A stretch of 64,000 bases of DNA from Pontibacillus chungwhensis (lineage in GTDB: Bacteria > Bacillota > Bacilli > Bacillales > BH030062): contig NZ_CP126446.1 of NCBI RefSeq assembly GCF_030166655.1, positions 992,001 to 1,056,000 of the forward strand. The letters run 5' to 3'. Made by a program: the position numbers and the translations under genes. Below the pieces are notes generated by a model. It was not told the origin of the DNA and ran no database searches. It saw only the letters and a program-made list of their open reading frames with translations. Shown one piece after another: positions 8,861 through 16,422 of this stretch (its first letter is position 1; every line of letters starts with the position of its first letter).

Positions 8861-9115
8861 GTGTCAGAGAAACGAAAAAAAGTCATCCATGTAGATGAAG
8901 TGATCATTAAAGCAGAAAACGTGGTCATCGAGCCACAACGTCCTCATCGTCGCGATCGCCATGAAGGAGGAAACTTTGACCCGTTCTTCGGCCCTCGCCG
9001 TGCGCAAGTGGAAGATGTAACGGAAGAAGAGCATGTAGAAGTTGAGGAGGAAGTAGAAGAGGTTCATGAGGAAGAAGAAGGCGAAGATCGTCGCCCTCCA
9101 TTCTCCTGGATCTAA
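8861..9115 (+). CDS. Small acidic protein, probable spore coat component
   Basis: An 84-residue protein with a basic N-terminal half (EKRKKVIHVDEVIIKAENVV, then PHRRDRHE), a GGNFDPFFGPRR motif and a highly acidic tail with runs of Glu (about 50-78), ending in RRPPFSWI. I do not recognise a family. The DPFFGPRR stretch resembles DPFLGRRDPF in CotO, and the SigK promoter and position opposite cotZ point to the spore coat. The start is ATG-like GTG at 8861 after AAGGAGTGG, read as the initiator. A terminator follows at once, so the gene is monocistronic. Confidence 0.75.
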   Translation: MSEKRKKVIHVDEVIIKAENVVIEPQRPHRRDRHEGGNFDPFFGPRRAQVEDVTEEEHVEVEEEVEEVHEEEEGEDRRPPFSWI

Positions 9116-9121
9116 TGAAGG

Positions 9122-9158
9122 AAACCTCCATTGTCTTTAGAAAGACAATGGAGGTTTT
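9122..9158 (+). terminator. Strong terminator after the 8861 gene
   Basis: A 17-bp perfect stem (AAACCTCCATTGTCTTT with its complement) has a two-base loop and a T-rich tail. The open frame of the next gene extends back across this hairpin, which argues against the early start. Confidence 0.92.
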
Positions 9159-9217
9159 ATTTTGGATTCAATTGGACAAGTCCATCATCATATACTCCAT
9201 TAAAGGATGTGATACGA

Positions 9218-9556
9218 GTGGGACTAACCTGGATCGAACTTATAATTCTAGTCTTAGCTAGCTTTCGGATTACGAGACTACTTGTCTATGACACGATTAC
9301 AGAATGGTTGAGGAGACCCTTTCACAAAGAAATCGAACAGGTGAATGGAGAGGGTGAAACAGAAATTTTCATCGAAGCAAAAGGGAGAGGGTTGCAGAAA
9401 TTTATTGGAGAATTATTGAGTTGCCATTGGTGTACAGGAGTATGGGTGTCAGCGCTCGTTTATGGAACGTTTCTGTACCTGCCAGTTCTTATTCCGTTAT
9501 GGATTGTATTTGCGATTAGCGGAGGCGCTGCTATTTTATTTAAATTTTTTGATTAG
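9218..9556 (+). CDS. yjcA: DUF1360 membrane protein, YjcA-like
   Basis: Small membrane protein of the sporulation-associated DUF1360 family; the biochemical role is unknown. From the GTG at 9218, ten bases after AAAGGA, it has 112 residues: a first helix (GLTWIELIILVLASFRITRLLVYDTI), a charged loop, the family motif LLSCHWCTGVWVSALVY (a CxxC pair inside a helix), then another helical hairpin. The frame is open back to 9131, but that segment is the preceding terminator, so I reject the longer form. In B. subtilis yjcA also follows the cot cluster. Confidence 0.8.
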   Translation: MGLTWIELIILVLASFRITRLLVYDTITEWLRRPFHKEIEQVNGEGETEIFIEAKGRGLQKFIGELLSCHWCTGVWVSALVYGTFLYLPVLIPLWIVFAISGGAAILFKFFD

Positions 9557-9642
9557 GCAGAGGTACCTACCCATACGGATAGGCCTCTTCTTTCATACGA
9601 TAAGACGAGGGCATAGTTTATGTGGAAAGGGTGGTGGAGAAG

Positions 9643-9747
9643 TTGAAAATTAAAAAAACAGCTTCACAGAATGCCTCAATTAGACCAAAACCAGCATCGC
9701 CAAAGAAAAAGAAAGGCTGCGGTTGCGGAAAGAAGAAGTCTAAATAA
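9643..9747 (+). CDS. 34-residue basic peptide with CGCG motif
   Basis: A very small gene. It starts at TTG (9643) after GGTGGAG, or possibly at in-frame GTG codons at 9622, 9631 or 9634. The product is lysine-rich, with the central stretch KPASPKKKKGCGCGKKKSK. The two cysteines could bind metal or crosslink. It ends directly before the next ATG (9748), which suggests coupled translation. No family is recognised. Short Lys/Cys/Gly-rich peptides near coat genes are often spore proteins, but that is inference. Confidence 0.5.
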   Translation: MKIKKTASQNASIRPKPASPKKKKGCGCGKKKSK

Positions 9748-9981
9748 ATGCCTCGAATTCGAATCTTTGAACCAACTTGGATGAAACCGTTCCACGATCT
9801 TCATAAACATATGGATTTAAAGGAGTCGTGGTTTCAATTTCCTGAGAAGAAGAAAGCGAAATTTGATCAGGAGTTTCAGTCTTTCCATAAGTCTCATGAT
9901 GAATGGCATAAGTCATTCCAGGAAGGCATCGGCCAGATCGAAAAAGCCATGAAGGACTTAGAGAAAAAGATGGAAGGTTAG
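9748..9981 (+). CDS. Small hypothetical protein, charged and helical
   Basis: A 77-residue soluble protein rich in Lys, Glu, Phe, His and Trp (EPTWMKPFHDLHKHMDLKES, then FQSFHKSHDEWHKSFQEG). The C-terminal helix GQIEKAMKDLEKKMEG looks amphipathic. The ATG immediately follows the stop of the 34-residue peptide gene and lacks a good ribosome binding site of its own, so expression is probably coupled. No family is recognised. Position in the coat/yjc region suggests a sporulation role without proving it. Confidence 0.6.
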   Translation: MPRIRIFEPTWMKPFHDLHKHMDLKESWFQFPEKKKAKFDQEFQSFHKSHDEWHKSFQEGIGQIEKAMKDLEKKMEG

Positions 9982-10005
9982 GTTCCTGCATAGGAGCCTT
10001 TTTTT
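9980..10005 (+). terminator. Terminator after the 9748 gene
   Basis: AGGTTCCT / AGGAGCCT stem with a T7 tail. Confidence 0.85.
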
Positions 10006-10035
10006 ATGTGGAAGGTCCGTTACCGGAAGAGTGTT

Positions 10036-10164
10036 AGGGCAGGCTTGGGGACTACTCGCTTTCCTGCGGGGAGCTGGGAAGCCTCCTCGTTCGCTATCGC
10101 TCTCTGTGGGGTCTCCCCTAGGCTCCTTACCCCGCGGGAGTCTCGCAGTCCCCAAGCCTGCCCT
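10036..10164 (+). repeat. Palindromic hairpin element, copy A
   Basis: A 129-bp element with perfect 17-bp terminal arms (AGGGCAGGCTTGGGGAC and its complement). Inside are the shared motifs CTCGCTTTCCTGCGG, GAGCTGGGAAGCCTCCTCG, GGGGTCTCC and GCGGGAGTCTCGCA. A further outer pair, GGTCCGTT (10013-10020) and AACGGACC (10179-10186), encloses it. Open frames across it are artefacts. The remaining bases up to 10360 hold nothing else I can identify. Confidence 0.88.
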
Positions 10165-10379
10165 GGCATTAAGTGGTGAACGGACCGTGCACAACCGCTT
10201 CCGAGAACCTAACAATCATAAATCTCGCGTTTCCGTTTCTCCTAATATGGCTCACCTTATTCTCAAGCACAGCAAACGGAAACTCAGCCCAATTCTGCAT
10301 ACTCCTAGAAGAACAACAGGCATATTCATCCAGGAAAGCGGGTAATGTAAGGTAAGGATCTAAAAAGGAGTGATTGTAT

Positions 10380-10679
10380 ATGGGATACATTTTGCCAATA
10401 CCGCACTACCAATATAGCGATTATCGTGAGAGAGTTGAACGCACGAAGCGTGATCCATTTCCAATTGAGCGACCATTTAAGCTAGATTTAGAACAACAGT
10501 TGGATAATCCTGAACCAAGAGAAGAAGATCGAAAAGATTATCAATATTATAGTGAACAAGTAAAAGAACAGCAGAAGACGGATTTGTATGCACCTCAATC
10601 TGTTCATGCTGGGAGAGCGCAGCATAAAATTTACTCTGAGGTGACAGGAATTGGGCGGCATTTTAACGAAAGTATTTAG
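10380..10679 (+). CDS. Hypothetical protein, Tyr/Glu/Arg-rich
   Basis: A 99-residue hydrophilic protein (GYILPIPHYQYSDYRERVER, then ERPFKLDLEQQLDNPEPREED) with no membrane segment and no family that I recognise. The ATG at 10380 is nine bases after AAAAAGGAG; the in-frame TTG two codons earlier is too close to that site. The next gene begins 23 bp downstream with its own GGAG site. The many Tyr and charged residues resemble coat-associated proteins, but this is only a compositional impression. Confidence 0.7.
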   Translation: MGYILPIPHYQYSDYRERVERTKRDPFPIERPFKLDLEQQLDNPEPREEDRKDYQYYSEQVKEQQKTDLYAPQSVHAGRAQHKIYSEVTGIGRHFNESI

Positions 10680-10702
10680 AAAATGCCGAAGGAGTCGAGA
10701 GC

Positions 10703-11608
10703 ATGAAGCTGATTCAAATCAATTCAAACTGCTATTACTTTAGCGGACCAGTCAATATTGGATATATTCATCAAGAGGAGTCGGGCATGATCGTTGATGC
10801 AGGGATCGACTCCCAGACGATGAAGAAAGTGTTAAAGAAGCTAGACGGGGAAGGGTTGCCGGTCACCCACCTCTTTATTACCCACGCTCATTCAGACCAT
10901 TATGGTGGTGGGTCGTATTTGCAGCAGGACCGGACAGTGTATACGTTTGCCCCTTACTACGAAGAGGCGATTTTACGGAATCCTTCTATTGAACCTTTGT
11001 ACTTATTTGGAGGGAACGATCCGTTGCCAGAGCTCCGCAATAAATTTTTAGAGGGCAATTCCATTTTTGTGGATGAAGTGTTGCAAGAAGGGGCGTATGA
11101 ACGGGATGGATTTAATTTCACCACGTATTTGTTGCCTGGACACAGCTACTATCAGCTTGGCCTAAAAATTCAGGATTGCTTATACGCTGGAGATGCTTAC
11201 TTTAGTGAGGAGCAGCTGCATAAGCATAAAATCCCTTTCTTAACGGATGCGCATCTTGCTATTCAATCGTTGTACAAGCTTAAAGGGATTCAAGTGAAAG
11301 GAGCGTTGCCAGGGCATGGAGAATATGAAGAGGACTTTCATGACACGGTGGATGCCAACATCGCTTATTATCATGAACTGATCCATATGCTCCGCGCTTA
11401 CATTGAAGAGGAGGAACTTGTCTCCCATGAAGATGTGGTGGCGCATATGTGTACGATGTATCAGATCAAGGTCGATCAACTATCCCAATGGTTGTTATTT
11501 CGGACAGCTGTTACAGCGTACATAATCGCATTGTTGAAACAAGAACAAGTTGGATATAAGATTCATGACTACCGTTGGGTGTTTTATATAAAAGAAGGAG
11601 AAGCTTAG
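10703..11608 (+). CDS. MBL-fold metallo-hydrolase
   Basis: Metallo-beta-lactamase-fold hydrolase, probably soluble and binding two zinc ions. The metal motif HAHSDH is at residues 61-66, followed by PGHSYYQLG (about 155), YAGDAYF (about 170) and LPGHGEYEED (about 206), which supply the other ligands. The 80-residue C-terminal helical extension is typical of glyoxalase II- or lactonase-like members. The substrate cannot be told from sequence. The ATG follows AAGGAGTCGAGAGC. The last four bases overlap the end of the convergent DUF421 gene. Confidence 0.85.
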   Translation: MKLIQINSNCYYFSGPVNIGYIHQEESGMIVDAGIDSQTMKKVLKKLDGEGLPVTHLFITHAHSDHYGGGSYLQQDRTVYTFAPYYEEAILRNPSIEPLYLFGGNDPLPELRNKFLEGNSIFVDEVLQEGAYERDGFNFTTYLLPGHSYYQLGLKIQDCLYAGDAYFSEEQLHKHKIPFLTDAHLAIQSLYKLKGIQVKGALPGHGEYEEDFHDTVDANIAYYHELIHMLRAYIEEEELVSHEDVVAHMCTMYQIKVDQLSQWLLFRTAVTAYIIALLKQEQVGYKIHDYRWVFYIKEGEA

Positions 11609-12279
11609 TATGGCACGACATACAAGGCTTCTCCTTCTTTATATTCAGCATACATTAGCTCTTTAGGGGAGTGAATGTTCTGCTGCTTGAGCTGGTGATT
11701 GAGCCACTCTTCTGTAAGGTCTGCTTCCTTAAGATTATCCCACAAAATCTCCCCATCACTTACAAGGGTGCGTGGTAAATAGACCCGTTCAGGTTTTAAG
11801 TTCAAGTCACGTCGGTTCGGTGATTGATCGAGTGACTTCTTTAGGACGGATACGGTGCCGTCTGTTTCAAGGATGGCATATTCTACCTCTTGAATCGAGA
11901 AAACATCTTTCGCTCGTAGCAAATGCTGCAGTTGATTGATATCAAGCTTACCTTTTTTTAAGAGTTCTTTTTGAATTTTTCCTTCATATATAATGATAGT
12001 AGGTCGCCCTTCGAGTAAAGCGCGTGACCCTTTGTACTTCTCTGTGATCCATTCTGTTACATAGATTAAAATCCCCCAGCAAAGAACAGCAAACAGAACT
12101 TGAAAAACGCCGACCTCTTGATCGTAAAGAGCATTTCCGACAAGTTCTCCAAGGACAAGCGCGGCTATAAAGTCAAACGCTGTAATCTGGGTGATTTGGG
12201 ATTTTCCTAGTACCTTAGTTAGGACGAATAAGCATAAAAATCCAACGATGGTCTCGACTAATATGGAACTGTAAACCAA
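11605..12279 (-). CDS. DUF421 membrane protein (YetF/YrbG family)
   Basis: 224 residues: three N-terminal membrane helices (about 5-22, 35-52, 58-76, with FDFIAALVLGELVGNALYD between them) and a cytoplasmic DUF421 domain with the characteristic GRPTIIIYEGKIQ and DVFSIQEVEYAILETDGTVSV. Bacillus relatives are linked to the spore or membrane, but their biochemical role is not established. The gene converges on the MBL hydrolase with a four-base overlap and no terminator between them. Confidence 0.85.
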   Translation of the reverse strand: MVYSSILVETIVGFLCLFVLTKVLGKSQITQITAFDFIAALVLGELVGNALYDQEVGVFQVLFAVLCWGILIYVTEWITEKYKGSRALLEGRPTIIIYEGKIQKELLKKGKLDINQLQHLLRAKDVFSIQEVEYAILETDGTVSVLKKSLDQSPNRRDLNLKPERVYLPRTLVSDGEILWDNLKEADLTEEWLNHQLKQQNIHSPKELMYAEYKEGEALYVVPY

Positions 12280-12398
12280 TCTCCCCTCATCCTTTCTTGA
12301 TTCCTTTCATAAGCATTGCCAAAAGGAGAGTGGGGTATACAAGAAAGTCTGTTAAGGGTACCATAAGGTCGAAAGATGTAGAAAATGGGGTGTTCCTA

Positions 12399-12626
12399 TT
12401 GTTATCGAAAATTCTTTTCATCATTAGTTTGGGGGCGCTCGGTCTTTATGCGTGGACGGGCAATAGAGTGATGGATGAAGATATGTTGCTAACGATTGCG
12501 ATTGGCGGGTTTGTTGTCTCTTTCTTCATTGGATTGCTTGTGAAAGTGGGGAAGTTCCTGCTTACCATAACGGCACTCTTAGTCATTGGCGTCGTAGCTT
12601 ATCAAATGGTGGGGCCTATGTTATGA
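12399..12626 (+). CDS. Small membrane protein
   Basis: A 75-residue protein with two or three hydrophobic helices (LSKILFIISLGALGLYAW, LLTIAIGGFVVSFFIGLLV, FLLTITALLVIGVVAYQMV). I place the start at TTG 12399, seven bases after GGGGTG; GTG 12390 is the alternative. The frame stays open to 12297, but that part codes for basic residues without a ribosome binding site and overlaps the likely divergent promoter region. No family is recognised. Confidence 0.6.
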   Translation: MLSKILFIISLGALGLYAWTGNRVMDEDMLLTIAIGGFVVSFFIGLLVKVGKFLLTITALLVIGVVAYQMVGPML

Positions 12627-12641
12627 GGATCAAGGCATAAT

Positions 12642-12675
12642 AAAAGCTCGGGAGCTAGTGCTTCCGAGCTTTTTG
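12642..12675. terminator. Bidirectional terminator between 12399 gene and yjcF
   Basis: AAAAGCTCGG...CCGAGCTTTTT stem serves both converging genes. Confidence 0.85.
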
Positions 12676-12683
12676 TGTACATG

Positions 12684-13106
12684 TTATAGTTCTTTAATCA
12701 TTGTGACGTGGGGAATCCCGGCATCCATAAATTCTTCCGAAACGACTTTGTATCCAAGAGATTCATAGAATCCGAGGGCTTGGATTTGGGCGTTCAGCTT
12801 ACTCTTTTTGTAGCCTTTTTCTTTCGCGTACTCTTCCATGTGAAGGATCATTTGTTTGCCGTACCCTTCGCCGCGAAAGGTTTTCAATATACAGATGCGC
12901 TCGAGTTTGGCGTACTCCTCGACAAAGCGTAAGCGGCTAGCAGAAACAGGAGCCCCCTCCGCATAGCCTGCAAAGTGAGTGGCAACCTCATCAAATTCGT
13001 CCATCTCTTCTTCTATGGATACGTTCTGTTCTTCGACGAAAACCTTTTTTCGCACGGAATAAGCGTCTTCTAATTGCTGTTTAGTTGTAACGTGTTCAAT
13101 ATTCAT
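12684..13106 (-). CDS. yjcF: GNAT-family N-acetyltransferase, YjcF-like
   Basis: 140-residue acetyltransferase that uses acetyl-CoA; the substrate is unknown. The acetyl-CoA loop is ICILKTFRGEGYGKQMILHM, followed by GFYESLGYKVVSEEFMDAGIPH. I start at MNIEHVTT (13106). The frame extends further upstream, but that part overlaps the end of yjcG in another frame and has no site as good as the AAGGG before 13106. It is the last gene of the yjcH-yjcG-yjcF order known from B. subtilis. Confidence 0.87.
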   Translation of the reverse strand: MNIEHVTTKQQLEDAYSVRKKVFVEEQNVSIEEEMDEFDEVATHFAGYAEGAPVSASRLRFVEEYAKLERICILKTFRGEGYGKQMILHMEEYAKEKGYKKSKLNAQIQALGFYESLGYKVVSEEFMDAGIPHVTMIKEL

Positions 13107-13113
13107 GTAGCGA

Positions 13114-13626
13114 TTACCCTTTCCCAAGGCGGAACGTTTCATAAACGGTCCATGATCCATTCTCAAGCTGGTATAAGAGTTGGAAGCGATCAATGGTCTC
13201 TTCAAATTCATGACTAATCATCCGTAAGCTCCCATATACATCTGAGTGCTCATCATCTGAAAGCTTCTGAGCGATCGTAATATGGGGGACAAAAGAGAAT
13301 GTTTGACCATTTGGAATGTCACTACGATGAAGCTTTTGATGTAGTTCCATTAATCCCTCTGCCGGCTCTACTTTCATGTAAATCGTGTTCGTTACTGGGG
13401 AGAAAGTACTTAGCTTGTTGATCATAAGGGTGAATGGCTGGGTGTCTTTCGCTACAGTAGAAAGTTCTTGTACGACTTCTTCAATTCTGTCTTCGTCTGC
13501 TTCAAAGGCTTCCTTTAATGTTACATGTGGTGGAATTAAAGCGTAATGTGGGTCGTATCGTTTTCTGTAAGAGTTCGCAATGTCTTGAATCTGCTTTGAT
13601 GGAAATAAAGCAATACCGTACTTCAT
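13114..13626 (-). CDS. yjcG: 2H phosphoesterase / 2'-5' RNA ligase family protein YjcG
   Basis: 170-residue member of the 2H phosphoesterase superfamily. The two catalytic H-x-T motifs are HVT at residues 34-36 ([10 protein letters not shown]) and HIT at 115-117 ([10 protein letters not shown]). The family usually acts on 2',3'-cyclic or 2'-5' linked nucleotides; the natural substrate of YjcG is not known. The start has a good AGGAGGTTCA site. yjcF begins eight bases after its stop, so the two genes are cotranscribed. Confidence 0.92.
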   Translation of the reverse strand: MKYGIALFPSKQIQDIANSYRKRYDPHYALIPPHVTLKEAFEADEDRIEEVVQELSTVAKDTQPFTLMINKLSTFSPVTNTIYMKVEPAEGLMELHQKLHRSDIPNGQTFSFVPHITIAQKLSDDEHSDVYGSLRMISHEFEETIDRFQLLYQLENGSWTVYETFRLGKG

Positions 13627-13736
13627 GATTGAACCTCCTATTTTATAATTTCTTAAAGAAGATGAATGGTGTCATCTTGATTAGAATACTCGTGTAAACC
13701 ATTATATCAAATTTTCTGAAATTCAGCTTTAATGAG

Positions 13737-14471
13737 TTAAGGATTTTCGCTTCCAAACATGGCAGGAAGTGCTCGTTTTAAATCTTTTTGCCAATATTTC
13801 CACGTATGTTCCCCGTCTAACTCGTGGTAGGTGTACTGCTGGCATTTTTCTTCTAAGATCTCCTGAAGCTTGCGGTTCGGGGTTAAGAAATCCTGAATCT
13901 TGCCGTCTGTAGTGGAAACCTCAGTCTCCTCATTTCCGATGGTGTGATAAATAACCATGGATGAGAGGGCGCTGCTGGTTTTTGCTTCCTCTAGTACTGT
14001 TTCATCTACATAAGGAGACTGCATAATCACTTTACCGAATGTATTCGGATATTTAAGTGCCGTCATAAGTGCCATCGTGCCGCCAAGGGAGTCCCCCATA
14101 AGTGCGCGACTTCCACCCATATGATATGTAGGAAGTTCTTCATCTAGCAAGGGAACGACTTCATTCGCTAGAAACTTCATATAAGCTGTGAATTTCTTAC
14201 CTTCTGGGTGATACTTTTCGCGACGATCATACTTATCGTTGTAATGAATCCCAACGAAAATAGTATTCTCAATCGTTTGATCACTATGGAAGCGATCGCT
14301 GAGGGTGGCGATTCGCCCAAGCTGCATGTAATCATCTCCATCTTGCATGATGCAAATGTGGTATTTATATAATGGAGAGAACGTTTCTGGTTTAAAGATC
14401 TTTAACGTTAATGTCTCGTCTAGATAGTGGCTATCTATGGTGTGGTCGGTCATGGTTCCTTTTCTGCCCAA
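13737..14471 (-). CDS. yjcH: Alpha/beta-hydrolase, YjcH-like esterase
   Basis: Enterochelin-esterase-like alpha/beta hydrolase. The nucleophile elbow is GDSLGG (in RALMGDSLGGTMALM). A late Asp/His pair is probable in the C-terminal third (LDGEHTWKYWQKDLKRALP). The best start is TTG at 14471, about eight bases after AGGAGGTG. The upstream ATG (14492) would place that site inside the gene, and MGRKGTMTDHTID fits my memory of the B. subtilis N-terminus. About 110 bp separate it from yjcG, with no clear terminator. Confidence 0.85.
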   Translation of the reverse strand: MGRKGTMTDHTIDSHYLDETLTLKIFKPETFSPLYKYHICIMQDGDDYMQLGRIATLSDRFHSDQTIENTIFVGIHYNDKYDRREKYHPEGKKFTAYMKFLANEVVPLLDEELPTYHMGGSRALMGDSLGGTMALMTALKYPNTFGKVIMQSPYVDETVLEEAKTSSALSSMVIYHTIGNEETEVSTTDGKIQDFLTPNRKLQEILEEKCQQYTYHELDGEHTWKYWQKDLKRALPAMFGSENP

Positions 14472-14741
14472 TTTTACACCTCCTATATTCATGGAAAGAG
14501 GAAACTATCCTCTTCGGTACCCTTATAGAATGAAGGATAAACGCGCTATAAAGTTAGTGTATCACAATTGTAAGAAAAAAGTGGATAAGAGGAGGGGCGT
14601 GAGTCTTAAGGACTATTTTGTTCAGGTGAGATGACACGACTTCGAAATAAGAAAAATAAATGCTATAATGATGTAAGGAAAGTTCACTTACAACGTTAAG
14701 GTTCCGAATGAATTCTAAAATTATTGTCAAAAAATTAATCA

Positions 14742-14770
14742 TTGTCTTTTCATTTGAATCCTGCTAAAAT
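14742..14770 (+). promoter_or_regulatory. SigA-type promoter of the TAXI-TRAP operon
   Basis: TTGTCT (14742-14747), 17 bp, TAAAAT (14765-14770). The preceding yjcH/TAXI gap holds nothing else I can identify. Confidence 0.6.
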
Positions 14771-14811
14771 ACACTTAGCAAAATAGAATCATTTTTAGGG
14801 GGTAAATAAAA

Positions 14812-15816
14812 ATGACAAAGAAAAGAAGTTATTTAGCCTTCATCCTTATGTTAGCGCTTTCTATGATGCTCGCAGCTTGCGGTGGCGGAAGTGCTGACAA
14901 CAATTCTGGAGACGAAGGTAGCGATGGTGGAGATGACGGTAAGAAGTTTATCTCTCTATTAACTGGTGGGACAACGGGTACATACTACCCACTAGGTGGT
15001 ACGTTCGCTCAGGTTATGAATGAGAACGTTGATGGCGTAGAAGTTTCAGCTCAATCTGCTGGTGCTTCTGTAGAGAACATGAAATCCCTATCTAAAGGGG
15101 AAGCAGAACTTGCATTTGTCCAAACAGATATTGCGGCCTATGCGGCTGAAGGTAAGTTAATGTTTGAAGACAATCAAGTTGATAATGTTCAAGCGATTGG
15201 AACGCTTTATCCAGAAACGATTCAGATTGTAACAACTAAAGATTCTGGAATTGAATCTATTGAAGATCTGAAAGGGAAAACCGTTTCTATTGGAGCCCTA
15301 GGTTCTGGTACAGCAGCAAACGCTGAAAACATTCTTGATATTCATGGCATTACTCTAGACGATATCAAGAAACGTGACCTTGCATTTGGTGAGTCTACTA
15401 GTGGAATCCAGGATGGATCCATTGATGCTGCATTCATCACTTCCGGAACACCTACTGGTGCGGTAGAAAGCTTAGCAGCAACGACAGACGTTAAGATTGT
15501 ACCAATTGCAGACGATAAGATTGATGAGCTAATTAAGGAATATCCTTATTATGCTAAAGACGAAATCAAAGCAGAAACATACAGCAAAGTAGATGAGCCT
15601 GTTACAACTGTAGCGGTTCAGGCGATGCTTGTTGCTTCTAAAGATCTAAGCGAAGATCTTGTTTATGACTTAACAAAAGCATTATTCGAAAATACAGACG
15701 CAATCTCTCATGCTAAAGGTGAGTTTATCACTGCAGATAGTGCTCTAGATGGTGTTGGAATCGACGTTCATCCAGGTGCTCAGAAGTACTTTGATGAAAA
15801 AGGTGTTAGCAAGTAA
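14812..15816 (+). CDS. TAXI-family TRAP transporter solute-binding lipoprotein
   Basis: Extracellular substrate receptor of a TRAP transporter. The signal peptide ends in a lipobox with Cys23 (SMMLAACGGG), followed by a Gly/Asp/Ser-rich linker (to about residue 42). The mature part has the TAXI pattern: LTGGTTGTYYPLGGTFAQVM, EAELAFVQTDIAAYAAEG, GSGTAANAENIL and DGSIDAAFITSGTPTGAV. TAXI receptors often take glutamate or dicarboxylate-like ligands; the ligand here is not determined. It leads an operon with a DUF1850 protein and the fused permease. A hairpin after its stop probably keeps the receptor message more abundant. Confidence 0.93.
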   Translation: MTKKRSYLAFILMLALSMMLAACGGGSADNNSGDEGSDGGDDGKKFISLLTGGTTGTYYPLGGTFAQVMNENVDGVEVSAQSAGASVENMKSLSKGEAELAFVQTDIAAYAAEGKLMFEDNQVDNVQAIGTLYPETIQIVTTKDSGIESIEDLKGKTVSIGALGSGTAANAENILDIHGITLDDIKKRDLAFGESTSGIQDGSIDAAFITSGTPTGAVESLAATTDVKIVPIADDKIDELIKEYPYYAKDEIKAETYSKVDEPVTTVAVQAMLVASKDLSEDLVYDLTKALFENTDAISHAKGEFITADSALDGVGIDVHPGAQKYFDEKGVSK

Positions 15817-15840
15817 TCAACTAAGTCACTATGGAGAAAA

Positions 15841-15872
15841 GATAGACCGGATTGTTCGGTCTATCTTTCTTC
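15841..15872 (+). terminator. Partial terminator between receptor and permease genes
   Basis: GATAGACCG / CGGTCTATC stem followed by TTTCTTC. Its position inside the operon suggests attenuation or message stabilisation for the receptor gene. Confidence 0.7.
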
Positions 15873-15891
15873 ATGAAAAGAAGGGATCAAC

Positions 15892-16422
15892 ATGAAAAAT
15901 CGACGAACCCAACTCGTAGTTGCCATTTCCCTCATCGCGGTTACGGCTCTTGCCGTTCTTATCTTTTATCCAAACCGCACGGTTATCACCTTCCAACATA
16001 TAAGATCGGGAGAGGAGTTAGCTTATCTTCCGATACATCATCAGCGTCACTTTCAAATCAATTACATTCATTCGGTTCACCTCTCAGAGGTTATTGAAGA
16101 ATTTGAGGTTCAAAAAGACAATTCAATTAAACCAAAAAAGCTTATTTATGAAGATACTGCTATCGGTATGCCTTCAAACGCCTACGGTGACGATACATTC
16201 GAGATGAAAGACGAGAAATATATCATCACAAAAGGGCCGAGTACGAAACCCTTGCCTTTCATTAATTTATCTGTTGGTCAAGTACGATCGAAGCACAGAA
16301 TTGTGTATGATGGCGAGTCCTATTTGTTAAAGGAATATGTAGGGGCTGGGACGAGTATTAAGATTGAAGCTCGAGACGTTAGTATGTGGCAGATGTGGAA
16401 AGGAGTGAAGATGAGTGAGTGA
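15892..16422 (+). CDS. DUF1850 protein of the TAXI-TRAP operon
   Basis: 176-residue protein with one N-terminal membrane anchor (about 5-23) and an exterior domain with INYIHSVHLSEVIEEFEV and YEDTAIGMPSNAYGDDTFEM, the pattern of DUF1850. Such proteins commonly sit between TAXI receptors and fused TRAP permeases, so a role in that transporter is likely, although its task is unknown. The ATG follows AGAAGGGATCAAC. Eight bases overlap the permease gene. Confidence 0.82.
   Translation: MKNRRTQLVVAISLIAVTALAVLIFYPNRTVITFQHIRSGEELAYLPIHHQRHFQINYIHSVHLSEVIEEFEVQKDNSIKPKKLIYEDTAIGMPSNAYGDDTFEMKDEKYIITKGPSTKPLPFINLSVGQVRSKHRIVYDGESYLLKEYVGAGTSIKIEARDVSMWQMWKGVKMSE

Noticed and set aside
9131-9217. 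Upstream extension of the YjcA-like protein
   Set aside because: This segment is the terminator hairpin of the previous gene. A GTG with a suitable site lies downstream.
10031-10355. Open frames of 60-104 codons across 10-10.35 kb
   Set aside because: They are frames through the GC-rich hairpin element copy A. Similar artefacts occur over copies B, C, D and E.
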